From: Nannobrachium achirus
Taxonomy: Eukaryota; Chordata; Actinopteri; Myctophiformes; Myctophidae
DNA: 64,000 nucleotides
Assembly (NCBI GenBank): GCA_963921795.1
Contig: OY997649.1
Location: forward strand, 34,842,580-34,906,579
Direction of reading: 5' to 3'
The position numbers and the translations under genes were made by a program. Positions 23,608 to 39,449 of this stretch are shown here, piece by piece. A model generated the notes under the pieces. It made no database searches. It saw only the letters and a list, made by a program, of their open reading frames with translations, and was not told the origin of the DNA. Every line of letters begins with the position of its first letter. Position 1 is the stretch's first letter.

Positions 23608-26600
23608 TCATCGATTCATATGATGTGGCCTTTTTTTATAATCCTGTACCTTTTCCTGGTACCCCTGCCCGATCATCCTCTCTGTCTCCAGCCTCAGTTC
23701 GTCCTCTCTGAGTTGAAGTGCCTCCTCCTCCTCCTTTTCTTCTTCTTCTCTCCTGCGTTTCTCCTCCCATTGCTCACGACACCGTTGCTCCACCTGCAAT
23801 TATATTGTAATACAGTATTGTAAACACATCATGCTTGGTTCAAGACTGTCCAAGTGCAGGCTGTAGTCTGAGGACTTGCTCCCCAGACCAGCTGATGTTT
23901 TAACTCCCATCAGTGCATATGCAAAGCAAATGTCCATTTATTTTAACAACCACAACCTCCACCCCTCATTTCTCACATGCCCCTCTTCTAGCGCCACCAT
24001 CAGGCCGATTTTTGCTAAACATTTTTGGACACTGCTCCTACAGATTTGTGCCTAAAATCACGCAAAGCGGTACACAGTATCTCTAAAGTCATGTCATCAT
24101 CATGGATCTGTCCCATTTCCCATATTCCCTCCTGATTGGCTATGATTGCCTTCTAAAGTTTGTATATGCAACGTGACAGTCGCATATCTCCCGATTAGGG
24201 AGTCTTACTGGTTTTAATAGTATGACTATGCATTATGTTCATTTATTCCACCTGTAATGGAATTAATGTAGCTACAACAGCATTAAAATGTATTGAACAC
24301 TTGGGAGAATGAATTAGCTTCATACAATTCCACAAACTCTTTTTAACTATCGTTTGTTTATAGTACCTTTTTAAATTTGGTGTGTGCCTGAGATCTGTCA
24401 CATCTTTAAGCTGGTTTGTGACAAATGGAGGGTTGTCCAAAGGCTATTGAGTAATTTGGCCTATTGTTAATTCAGAAATTAGTTAGTGCTGTTGTAGTCA
24501 TTGTGGCTTGGGGGACAATTAATGGGGCACAATGAAGTTGTGGCTCTGAAGCTGCATAGAGCTTTTTAAGCCATCTCCAGTGGCTCCCTGTGTTTTGACA
24601 AATAATACAATAATTAGTCATTCTTAAATTCTCCAATCAAAAAAAGAAAAGAAAATGTCTTTCCTATACACAGAATGTCTAGCCTGTCTTTTGCCAAACC
24701 TCAATAGCATTGGCTAGTCTCGAGTTTCTCTAGCTACTGTAGACAAGATATGGATTCCAAACCCAGAAAAGTGAACCTCAGAGGAAATGTAATAGTGTGT
24801 GGACAGATTTGTTTGCTTTCACTGCTGGCTTACCAGTATGCTTGATCTGCAACGACAAATTGACAAACAGTAAAAAACTGAGGAAAAGTTATATTGATTT
24901 TGGAACTACTGCCCAAAGCAGAGTAGTGAATGTATTTTTTAAATAATTTGATCAAACTCCACTACTGCTGCTAGTTTTATCTTCCAATCATGTTCTAGGA
25001 CCAAGGTTGCCGAAGAGGGAGTGAGTAGTATAGAAGTAGAGAAGCAGGCATGTGATGTGATGGATTAGTTTTTGGAACAACCTGCAGTCTGATAGTTAAC
25101 ATTTTATCGTTGTTTTGAGGTCCATTCGGATTTCTTTGTTGGTTAATTTGAAGCCGAATTCTATGGGGAAGACCGTAAGACACCAATGTCTCCGAGCTTT
25201 GTCACATGTTGTGTTTGTGAAATTATGTTGCAAATATTGAGCATCTACAATGTGAAAATGCACAGATAGGAAATTCCAACAAAAGCATAAAAGATCTCTA
25301 CTGCATGCTCACAAGCTGTAATAGATGTGCTACAGCTGGTAGGAACAACACTGTCCATTAACACATATGGTGCCAACCCCGAGTTTCCCGAGTTTGTATT
25401 GGTACTAGTGCTGTGCCAACCCCGAGTTTCCCGAGTTTGGGACGTTTTTTTTCAAAAAAAAAATTTTGGACCTCCAGAAATGTATTAGGCATGATCGCGA
25501 TTGCGAAATTGCATGTTTAACCCCCATACCAACCCATTCTTTCAAACATGGCAGCCATGTTTGTTTACATCTGAAGAAAACATAATGGCTGATAAATCAT
25601 GAATGCCTGAACGGATTTCCAAGCGGATTTTTTTGTTTGAAAGCTGTGAACAGCATCTACACACGTGGTGCATCATCTAGGCATGGGCGTGCACTTTTTA
25701 CACACTTGCACAATTACATGGAAGTCTATGGTAACCATGGCAACGCGGGACATTGGCCGGAAAAAATCATTGCAACATAAGTGTTAACATGGGAGTTGAT
25801 GTTCTACACTTGAGATGTTTGGTGGAATCAGTTGAAAAGGGACTTAGAAACAATCACTTAGCAAAAGAGTTACATTGCTTGCCAAGTGAAAATCAGGATA
25901 TGTGTAGAAGCAGTGTTCTAACCTGAGCAGTAATTTCTTCTCTCCGTGCAGTTCTGTTTCCCTGTTCCTGGTCCCTCTCCCTGCGTCTGGTCTCCCTCTC
26001 CAACTCCAGCTCTTGGATCAGCTCTTCTCGTCTCCTTAGCGACTCCTCTTGCGCCTCACGGTTCTGCTGCATCTTATCCTCTAGCTGCTGCTGTCTCCCC
26101 ACGAGAACCTTTTGGTGAAGCATTCAGCTGGATTATTATGAAACTGTCATGTTTTGGCTTACCTAAGTTACCTCCACCTGGGGGTTTCAGCCATTTGTGT
26201 GTGTGTTTTTTTATTTTATTTATGATATCCCTGAAAAGGCTAATTCACCTCATGCATGAGCCGCTCTCTGGCTTTCCTCTCCTTCTCCCACTCTGCCTCC
26301 CGTTTCTCCCAAACACGCTGGGCTTCCTCCCTGACAGGATGAGACAAGGCGGTTTGCAATGATGACAGCAACAGAATCCCGGTCTCATAGTAAGGGGCTT
26401 ACTAAACACTAATCTTATAAATGCGTTGCGCACCAAAAATAACCATTTCAACTGAAAAAGTGCTCACCTGTACAGAAGGTCAAACTCTGCCTCCCTTTCC
26501 CTCTCTAGCTCAAGTTGTTCTTCGATCACATGTTTCATCCAGGCAGCGTCAGCCATAGCCCTTTCCCTTCGTGCGCTCTCACTCCTCTTGTCCTCTTGCT

Positions 26601-29600
26601 CCCCTTCCATCAGAGCGGCCAGGATCTTGCGGTCGGCCTCCTGGTTGGGTACAGTCAGGGAGGTAGTACGGTACACAGGCAGAGTCACAACCACAGAGGC
26701 TCATGTTGAGAGATGAATGAAAGTTTAATTGGACTCACAAGCTCCTCCTGCACTTGCTGTGCTCTCCTCTTCAGCTGAGCGCGGTACTGACGGACCAAGA
26801 AATGCCTGGAGGGGCAAAGTCGGTAAGTATGTAGCTGACAAACGTAATGAGATTTCTACTGTCTATCTTGCCCACAGATAGCTTGCCTTACCCCATCTCC
26901 GATTTCCTTCTCTTGTCCTCCACTTTCCTCCTTTCTTCCTCCATCTTCTCCAACTCCCAGTGCTGGGTGAGCAGGACTTCCTGCTCTTTCTTTAGACGAC
27001 CAGCCTGAGCCACAGAGAAATGAACCACTACTTAAAACAACACACTTGACAATACCATTTATTTTTACTTTTTAAGTTCAGATTCCCAGATCTGTATACC
27101 TCTTCCTCCCTTAGCTTCAGTTCTTCCATCTGATTCCTGAGTTCATCTGCTCTCTTCCGCTCCTCCGTTTTTCTTCTCTCTTCCTCCAGCTTCATTCGCT
27201 CCACAGCCTCTCTTCGCGTTCTCTCAAACTCATTTTCGAAACGACTCTTCTCTTCCTGAGCTGCCTCTTCATGCTGTAGGTTTTCAATAGAGGGCTTATA
27301 TCAATGTCTAAATGTACTCAATAATGCACTATGCTGAGTCATTTACTGTGATACTGTGCTCTGATGAGCATCACAATTCAACTCAATAATATATATTACA
27401 TCTCGAGGGTTACTAAATTGTTTTAAAATGGAATTACCTTTATTATCAATGAAAATATTTAAAATGGTCAAAATATGAGTATATTCCTTCAACGTGTATT
27501 GAGACAACAATCTACTGAACAGCTATATTTTGTTGATTCTCATATTACAAAAATTACCTACCATTTTTTTCTCCGACACCTGCTCTTGCCATTGGCTGAC
27601 AACATGATCTTTATGTAACACAGATTCGACCTGTGGGCAGAATGAGACTGGAATTTGTGACAGGAGTGACAAGACAGAGATAAAGACCAGATACACTGTA
27701 GAGACAAAGACAACCCTGACCTAAGCGGACTCGGGTTAACAAAGTCATGGAATATTTGCCTCACAAGAGCTATTGGTTTCCAGATCAAGTGCACGTCTTG
27801 TCAAAAAAGTGTCTGTTTTCTCTACTAGACTGGATGGAGTCTTGGACTGTCATGAGATTCCTCTGAACTCTTAGCATGCTGTGCCATTTATCCGTTTGCC
27901 CCAAACCTCACACTGTGCAACAACAAAGGGTTTGGCAACTTGTTGCCTTTATATTTGTAGTTTAGGTTTAGCTACCTTTCGCAACTCTGGGTTGTTTTTC
28001 TTCCAGTGTTCATGGAGCAGCTCTTGTGCCAGCTAGAGGGTATAAGACAGAGACAACCATTATCATTGCAGTACAGGCTAACACATTTTGCACACTGTTA
28101 TAGTGATGTGCGAGTCGACCCTTAACTTCAGTAGGTTCAGGCAGGGGGGTCAACACAAACGCAAAGAAGAAAGAAAAGCATTGGGGTAGCTCCTGTCTCT
28201 GTCACTATCCTATTGGCCTGTCTCCCTCCCGCAACCTGGCGTTTGTCAACGGGTCTGAGGCCCTAAGCTAGATGCAGAATAGATATTCCAAGACCCAAAT
28301 TTAGAGTGAAAAGTTTTAACTCAAATCTTTGCTTCTGGGGGTCCCTAGAACAAAATATTTTGAGATGGGGGTCCGTGGCCAAATACATATAATTTTGGGG
28401 GTCCTTGACATGAAAAAGTTTGTGAACCAATGATATAGCAAAATACATTTTTCCCCCCACATTTGTAGAATTGGCCTATATCAGTGGTTCTCAAACTTTG
28501 TCATGTCTGTCAACAGACAGATACTTGTTTTTTTTCGTTTGTTTCTGGAAAACCATTGGTCCTATCAAATTCCCACTTGGCACTGCACACCCCCGGGTCA
28601 TCTGGGACACACACCACAAGTTTGAAGTTGCTTGGTGACAGCTCCGGCCAGCGCATCACAACTGTTACATTGCTGATGGAGAAAGATTTCATGCTTCAAG
28701 TTATGCAACTGCTGTACCTTTTTCCTTCGCTCCTCCCTAGCTGAGCGGAGCTCTTCTGTCTTTTGCACCAACTGGCTTGACAACGTTCTCCTATCAGGAA
28801 CGACTCCTCGGAGCTCTGCCTCTAGCTGGTCTCGCTCCTCCTGAAGCATGGCCCTGAGACGGTTCCTGCGCTGCTCCAGGTTCACCTTCTTCTCCTCCTT
28901 CAACCTCTCTTTATGGTATGCCGACATGCTGGCCCAAGAGATGAATGAGACATTAACCCATTCCTATGTCAGCTGTCTGCTCAAGAGTCTTTATCAGAAC
29001 TGGCAAGTTTCTCCAGAATGGTGATGTGTACATCATGTAATTGGTGTGAAACAGATATGGGCTAGCTCTTTATGTGGTGTGGTGGTACATAAAGTTATTG
29101 TGTACACTCACTGGCCACCTATAGACCAATTTCCTGAGCGACACCCTGTAGAGGGCGCCACCCGCCATTGCCGCGGTGTAAACAGTAGTGTAAAGTAACT
29201 AGTAGCCTACATTTACTTAGCCTTGCGTAGCCAGGCGTACTCATCTGTGAAGAGAAAAGCCTGGTTACGACCATAGGCTAATACGGCATTGAATGGTGCT
29301 ACTTCAGCCGGGAGAATTTCACCAGATGTTATTGTTTTTTTCACAGTGTAGTGTATTCCCCGCTGGCGGAAAAAACTGTTCTACTTCTCCCGACCCTTCG
29401 GTTGTGCTCGTAATAAACAATATCCAAACAAAAACATTGATTCTGACAAAGGACACCTATTAAGAGCTACAATCTATTTAGGTTTGTTTCGCTGGCGTAT
29501 GTAAACAGACTGCAACGCATGACCTAACTTCCGTTAACCGCAGCACTTCCACCACTTCCGGTGTCTACAGGTTCATGCCATTCACATCGCATATTGTGGC

Positions 29601-30464
29601 CAGGGTGACATTTACTTAAGTACTGTACTGTACTGTACTTAAAGGAGTAGTTCATCCCCAAAATGACTTTTTTTCTATTGATTAGTCACGCCATGGAGAC
29701 TAGAGTTCAATAATATTTTTGGTTTTTTGTCGCATTCCTAAGACAAAAATGTGATAACAATAAATTTACCCCCATTCGTTCCGGATCCGGAATCAATAGG
29801 GGTAAATTTACTCAAATCAAATTTTTGTCTAAGGAATGTGACAAAAACCAAAAAATATTATTGAACTCTAGTCTCCATGGCATGACTAATCAATAGAAAA
29901 AAAGTAATTTTGGGGGTGAACTACTCCTTTAAGTACACTTTTGAGTATTTGTATTTTATTTGAGCATTTCCCATTTTCATTAATTTTACTTCTACTCCAC
30001 TACTGGCTGCTGTTTACACCGCAGAAATGGCGGCAGCGCTCTCTACAGGAAAGTCTATAGGTACACCCGTTCATAAATGTAAACAACCTCCTAATCCCCC
30101 AAACAGAGTGCAGCAACTCAGTACATGACACATATTGTATGCAGAAATGGCCAAAATGTGCAGCCCGCCGAATCTTGAAAGGAGGAGGAGGGTGCAAATT
30201 GGGGTTGTACCTGCCTGGTAGACTACATAAATAATTGTCAATGCTGCCTAATAGAATGGCCACTGTATATTACCTCTGTTCATAAGACTGACGAGAACTC
30301 CACCCTGCTTGTTTAGAGCTGTATAAACTCTGTTTTTTGAAGTACTGAGAATGCAGTTCCCACTGCTGCCGCCAACGGGCCTCTTGTTCCCTCTGCCGTG
30401 CCATCTGTCTCTCCACCACACGGGCACGACTGGGCACATGAGCGGACAGGGTTGGTAGAGCCAT
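23608..30464 (-). CDS. tchp: Trichoplein keratin filament-binding protein (11 coding exons)
   Basis: Minus-strand exons in coding order: 30464-30274, 28928-28718, 28032-27976, 27630-27562, 27273-27100, 27004-26892, 26805-26739, 26640-26468, 26330-26249, 26108-25923, 23793-23608. Every junction is GT-AG and phase is kept. The total is 502 codons plus stop, against 498 in human TCHP. Trichoplein binds keratin filaments at desmosomes and sits at the mother centriole, where it activates Aurora A and restrains primary cilium assembly (family knowledge). The N-terminus [20 protein letters not shown] matches the family. The rest is nearly all charged alpha-helical coiled coil rich in E, R, K and Q (for example [47 protein letters not shown]). 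It ends in a basic tail after MIGQGYQ. A noncoding 5' exon probably ends at 31459 (CAG|GTAAGC on the minus strand). The large last intron (23794-25922) contains repeats. The start is the first ATG of the first recognisable exon. Confidence 0.95.
23794..25922. other. tchp last intron: repeats, no gene
   Basis: The intron holds a decayed dispersed repeat at 23990-24200 (related to 12180-12600) and a LINE-like phrase near 24572 ('cagtggctccctgt', an HWLPV-like codon stretch). At 25371-25440 a roughly 50-bp segment containing 'gtgccaaccccgagtttc' is tandemly duplicated. No coding exon was seen. Confidence 0.5.
28317..28437. mobile_element. hAT-like 'gggggtcc' element fragment
   Basis: GGGGGTCC repeats and an end reading 'catgaaaaagtttgtgaacca' match the family at 8322 and 46307. 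A further end (CAGTGGTTCTCAAACTTTG) begins at about 28481, so two partial copies may be side by side in tchp intron 2. Confidence 0.5.
29119..30060. mobile_element. TIR DNA transposon carrying nested insertions
   Basis: The ends match as inverted repeats: CTATAGAC at 29119-29126 and GTCTATAG at 30053-30060. Subterminal parts also pair (CGCCATTGCCGCGGTGTAAA, from about 29161, with TTTACACCGCAGAAATGGCG near 30015-30033). The interior contains pieces of the 'stacked' repeat family (TACTTAAGTACTG… and TTCTACTCCACTAC), and within them the TTAA foldback MITE copy 3. No ORF was found. It lies in tchp intron 1. Superfamily not assigned. Confidence 0.6.
29643..29928. mobile_element. TTAA-flanked foldback MITE, copy 3 (best ends)
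   Basis: The 286-bp foldback has ends AGGAGTAGTTCA and TGAACTACTCCT, which are perfect inverted repeats. It is flanked on each side by TTAA (29639-29642 and 29929-29932). Removing it restores a plausible 'gtacTTAAgtac' in the host repeat, which supports a true target duplication. Confidence 0.85.
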
Positions 30465-30617
30465 CAGTGATCTCTAAAGGCAGTGTACACATAGAGACAC
30501 AGACAGACACACGGGTTAAGCGACATTCCCACTGGGCACGATAACTATAAGATAACTATAACTTTCACCATTGTATGTTTTATAGTTAGTGCCACTGCCA
30601 TCCACTTGGCTTAGAAC

Positions 30618-30771
<154 letters not shown>

Positions 30772-30800
30772 CTCAGTGTGTGAATGGCCCTCTACACATT

Positions 30801-30870
30801 GTTATTGATTGATTGATTGATTGAATACTTTATTAACAGTTACAAATAGTACAGTGGTAATCAATGCTAA
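30801..30870 (-). mobile_element. Retroposon 3' end with (ATTG)n tail
   Basis: TTGATTGATTGATTG is followed by 'aatactttattaacag' and 'agtacagtgg'. This is the same tail family as 1034-1130. Confidence 0.5.
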
Positions 30871-31084
30871 AAGCCAAGGATAACAAAAAGACAAAGGAGC
30901 TTGTTTCCATTGTGGTCCTTTTTATTTATTTTTTTATTTTTAAATTGTTTTCCCCTTTTTTTCCTGACTATCTACTGCATGCATACTGTGTTCTATCCGT
31001 CTGTCATTCAGTGGTATATGAGATACTTCAATGGTTTCCTATGGAAATAAGCTTAGTCTTCTAGGATCTCCTTTTAGTAGACCT

Positions 31085-31165
31085 TGTACCAGTGTGAACT
31101 GTACCGTCATGAAACTGTACTTTTTCCTAAGCAAACTTATAAAGTCTTCAATCAATCAATGCCTC
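31085..31165 (+). mobile_element. Retroposon 3' end with (CAAT)n tail, opposite orientation
   Basis: 'gtgaactgtaccgtcatgaaactg' is followed by AAAGTCTTCAATCAATCAAT. It is the plus-strand version of the family at 1034-1130 and 30801-30870, so two copies face each other here. Confidence 0.55.
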
Positions 31166-31458
31166 TTGGCGTTGCTTGCCTTGTCTGCTGAGTAGGGGGC
31201 TGGGATTCGTCTCCCGTAGGAGGCGAACTGCCACACTCAGTCTGCTAAACGTTACAACAATATAAATATTACTGTCGTCGTTGGCCACGACGCGGCATTA
31301 GCTATTATGGATTTGTGGGGGAACATAATTAAGCCTATTCAGCAGTTACGTTCAGTGGTGGAAAGAATGTTGTACAGAATGTACACCACTGGTTGATATC
31401 TGTCTCGCTTGACGGCCCATCCCATTATTTATGATCTAATATAATACAATACGCTTAC

Positions 31459-32162
31459 CTGGCTGTCCCGTGTCACTCTTAAATCTCAAATTGGTGTATA
31501 TTGATTTCTACTAGGCGGGTCAGCATTCAAATAATAACCGTCCGTCTGCTTTACAACCGTCTCAAGCCAAGCTTCTTCAGACCACTCCACTTCCTAGTTA
31601 CCATCACGCTACGGGATACGGTATGGGTCAAAAAGCTCCTTACCATAAACAGTCCATAAAAAGTTGTTTGGTAAATTATATTAAAACAACGTAAACTTGG
31701 TTTACTCGAATTATATGTTTGACAGGTCTTTATAAAGCAAACTATCTTTCAACACAACAAATTAGTGCACCTTTGGTGTATATAATTATTATACATTATT
31801 ACATATATGGGCTGCTCCCCCCTAGATATGTCAGATTATAGCTTTAGCGTAATAATAAATGAATTAGCAAAAGTTAATACATGTCATAACATTTCATTTG
31901 TTTTTCAGAAGGTTCAGTAATTCATCCAAATCCCAGTAGTCGGCGGTCTTGTTACATTTTATGATAATAAGTGTGAAAGAGGAAGAATGCTGTCAGCTGA
32001 TCAGCAGTCTGAGCTGAGCTGAGTTGTTGTTAAAGTCCCATTCTCCTCCTGACCAGATTTGACTGAAGAGTCAAGACTACCGGGAATACCGTGTTAAAAC
32101 TACAGGGATATTTTTTCTGATGCTGTCACAGCCGGCTGACTATTTGACTCAAATGTAAGTGG

Positions 32163-32243
<81 letters not shown>

Positions 32244-32405
32244 TGCGTGTGTGCGCGTGCGCGCAAAGGAGGAGCAAGCAGGGGGAAGAGGGAGGGAGGA
32301 GGTGGGAGTGTTGTTTGTTGTCTACTTTTCCCAGGTGTCTGCAATCAATCAGCTGTGCCTGACTGTGCCAGACAGTCTATTTGTAATATTACAGGGTCCA
32401 AGAAG
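31459..32405. promoter_or_regulatory. Putative shared tchp/gltp promoter interval
   Basis: The region lies between the likely end of the tchp noncoding exon (donor CAG|GTAAGC, minus strand, at 31459-31458) and the gltp start codon at 32406. The two genes diverge across it. It contains a (GT)n/(GCGT)n microsatellite at 32163-32262 and a purine-rich block at 32265-32310. An acceptor-like 'ttacag' lies at about 32388-32393, so gltp may have an upstream noncoding exon. Start sites are not visible from sequence. Confidence 0.35.
32163..32262. repeat. (GT)n(GCGT)n microsatellite
   Basis: About 60 bp of GT grades into GCGT units with alternating purine-pyrimidine sequence, a composition able to form Z-DNA. 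It lies about 145 bp upstream of the gltp start codon. Confidence 0.95.
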
Positions 32406-36657
<4,252 letters not shown>

Positions 36658-38227
36658 CCAACACAAATGGTTTCTTATTCATCGACTGCTGCACCTGGTT
36701 TACAGTTATTTAGATTCAGTCGAAGCCTTGACATGGTCACAGGACAACTTGTTGTGGTGATAATTGTGTGTAAATGATTCAGTGGTTCTACACATCAATT
36801 GTCTGTGTTGGAACTCATCTGTGTGCCTTTGCTTGCTTTCTTAACGCCATAGTCTTTGTCTGTATCTTTGCTCTTCTTTGTGAGTATGTTATTTAATCAC
36901 ATTTTTTAATTATCAAGTACTATAATAACCACAAAAGACATATGTGAACAATATTTTATGAAAACGGCACCAGGCCTGTTATGAAAGTGAACAATGGCCT
37001 GTTATATTGCAGCATTAGCGAAACTTCATTGAATAGTGCTTGAACTTGGTATATTTTATATTGGTCTTTTTCACTTCTAACATGCATTTAAATATATTTA
37101 TTGAAATAAACTACTTGAACGTATGATAATTTAAGTGTTAAAACCTATAGTGCATTTCTGACTCAATCATACCGAGAATATAATTCATATTTCTTTGTGA
37201 AATTACAATAATGATTAGTATTTAGTCTACTGTTAATTGTCCCTGATTTATCCTTAATTGATTCTTATTCCTTGAAAATATGTTTTTGATTGAAATGGTA
37301 AAATGCTTTAAAAAAAGATTGAGCCAATTATTTGATGGATATTGTGTATATATTTTTGGAAACGTGATAACAGGATGGTTGTATTATGTCAAAATGTAGC
37401 AGTACACAAAGCTACTGCTTTTATCTTGAAGTGAGATAGGAAAAATGGCTTGAAAATATGTATAGTAGAAGTAGCCACAGAGTTCATTACATACACACAC
37501 ACAAAATATTTTGTTTCCAGTTTTAAAAAATACCTTCAAAGACACAAGCATTATATTACGATAATGTATTTCATTTATTTGGTCAAAGTTTTTATTATTG
37601 TAAGGACTGACATTATGTTGAAAAGCACAAACCAGCATAAAAAGAGATGTATATGTACACCTATTTGTGCCTTTAACCTGTTTGCAGGGGGTGTAGTGAA
37701 GACCATATAAGCTTTTCTGCTTCTTTTTATTTTTTATTTTTTTTGCCATTCAACCAGGTTGGCCATGTAAGAAGAACCAATTCTAAAGAATGAAGGCCTG
37801 TGTCTGTCTGTCTCTTGCTTTATGCAAGGTCTAGGACTGGTACATTTAACCTCCGTACCATGAAGGAATTGCATATCTTTCCGTTTTTTTTTTTTTTTTT
37901 TTTTTTCAAAGAATTGCCTCACCGTTAAACTTAAGATACTTTGTCAACTGACGGTGTAGGTCAGACCTTGTAGATCAGTTATTTTCGGTGTATGATGGAG
38001 TATAAATAAGGCTTTGAGTGATCTGACTTCAGTCCACTATCTTCTCAGGTGCTTACCTTCAAATCTGTTGTGTAAGACAAATTGCACTATTAACTCTATG
38101 CCTTTGTACTGTTGCTTTGGTACATGATTATATTCTATTACAATTATTGAATTTGGATTGTAGTTTTGTTCATGTTTTGTTATTATTACGACGCCTGCAT
38201 TGAAATGCAGGAACTTGTCTTAATAAA
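36658..38227 (+). other. gltp 3' untranslated region
   Basis: AT-rich sequence after the gltp stop. AATAAA occurs at 37105-37110 and again near 38222, where GT-rich sequence follows, and near 38316, so alternative 3' ends are likely. A poly(T) tract lies at about 37884-37905. Half of the recurrent hairpin module (CTTGTAGATCAGTTATTTTC) is at about 37968-37987. No ORF of interest. Confidence 0.5.
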
Positions 38228-38689
38228 ATGTAATGTTCAAATGTTAGTGGGTTGTTGGTTGTTACACTGCAAAATAACAAATATTGTATTAACAGCTGGT
38301 GTTGACCATGATTTTCAATAAAAGTGTACATACAACTATTTTTAATATTTGTGTCAATGATTTAAGTTGTGCTTCAATTTGTTAAATCAAGTAGCTTAAT
38401 GCAGATGTAAAATAAATGTAGCCTTGCAGAGGCCTAGCCTATCCACACGAGGGAGCTATTTCTCTTTCTGTTAATTCGGAGCAAAACAAGTATGCTATGT
38501 GTTCATTTACACAGAGAATATGTACACAGCAACACCATTTTTGAAAATGTTCGGAGATTACTTTTGGTTTTTGCTCGTCATGCCTTGCTCATAGGCCTGA
38601 GTGTGGGCCCTACGTAATCTGTTGTCGGAGACTCGCAGTCCCACCTATGAGTCCCAGACTGTCCCACCCAAAACTTGAGCAAACTTTAG

Positions 38690-38937
38690 TAAAAGCGTCA
38701 GTTGTTTAGGTGGGCGTTGAGTAGAGAGAGTGTGGACTACGCAGTGATCCAACCCAGGACGGCCAGTGGAACAGATTAAATCAGTTCAGCATCTGGCTGT
38801 TAACAGATAATACCTGGAGAAAAGAAGACTGGAGCAGCAGGCTACATAATCGTCGCAAGGAGGTTCCATTTAAAAATAATTTGATCAAGTCCTCAAACCC
38901 ATACGAACTGCAGTTTGAAAAGAGTTATCATTTCAAG
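38690..38937 (+). other. Possible noncoding first exon of trpv4
   Basis: The stretch of moderate G+C ends in a strong donor (TTTCAAG|GTAAGG, exon end 38937) about 3.3 kb upstream of the first recognisable trpv4 coding exon. It has no ATG with a usable reading frame, so it would be 5' UTR. The 5' limit is a guess. Human TRPV4 also has a noncoding first exon. Confidence 0.35.
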
Positions 38938-38980
38938 GTAAGGAGCCACACTGTTTATGCTGACTGCCTAAATGTCTGAG

Positions 38981-38982
38981 AA

Positions 38983-39046
<64 letters not shown>
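38981..39046. repeat. A(20)(TA)n simple repeat
   Basis: Twenty A residues are followed by about 46 bp of TA in trpv4 intron 1. Confidence 0.95.
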
Positions 39047-39049
<3 letters not shown>

Positions 39050-39331
39050 TAATTGTCAGGATTTATTTGAAAAAGACATATTGGTGTAGTATTTGTCACA
39101 TTTGTGAACAAGCATACTGTTATCGAAAATGGTATGCTTTTAATATTTATGTATCTTTTAAAGTATTGTCTCAGTCAAATCACATCTTGTTGACTGGGCA
39201 TGTTAATCACTTTGGGCTAAAGAAAACCTATAGCTGTACCTCCATGGGTTATGAATATAAACAAACAGCTATAACTACCATATTGTAATTAGCAAAAGTC
39301 CTGTCAAGTGAGATTGGTGAGACAGGTGAGA

Positions 39332-39449
39332 GCCTTGGATCAAAACTATAGGCTATCAGATCGATTTTGACATTTGAATCTATCTATACTATTAAAAGTC
39401 AGACTTGATCAAATACATCTTCTAAGATATAGTCTTAGTCCAAGGCTAG
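39332..39449. mobile_element. Short relative of the 42769-43569 inverted-repeat element
   Basis: The left end GCCTTGGATCAAAACTATAG and right end TATAGTCTTAGTCCAAGGC are inverted with few mismatches. The termini match those of the larger element at 42769-43569. Confidence 0.55.
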
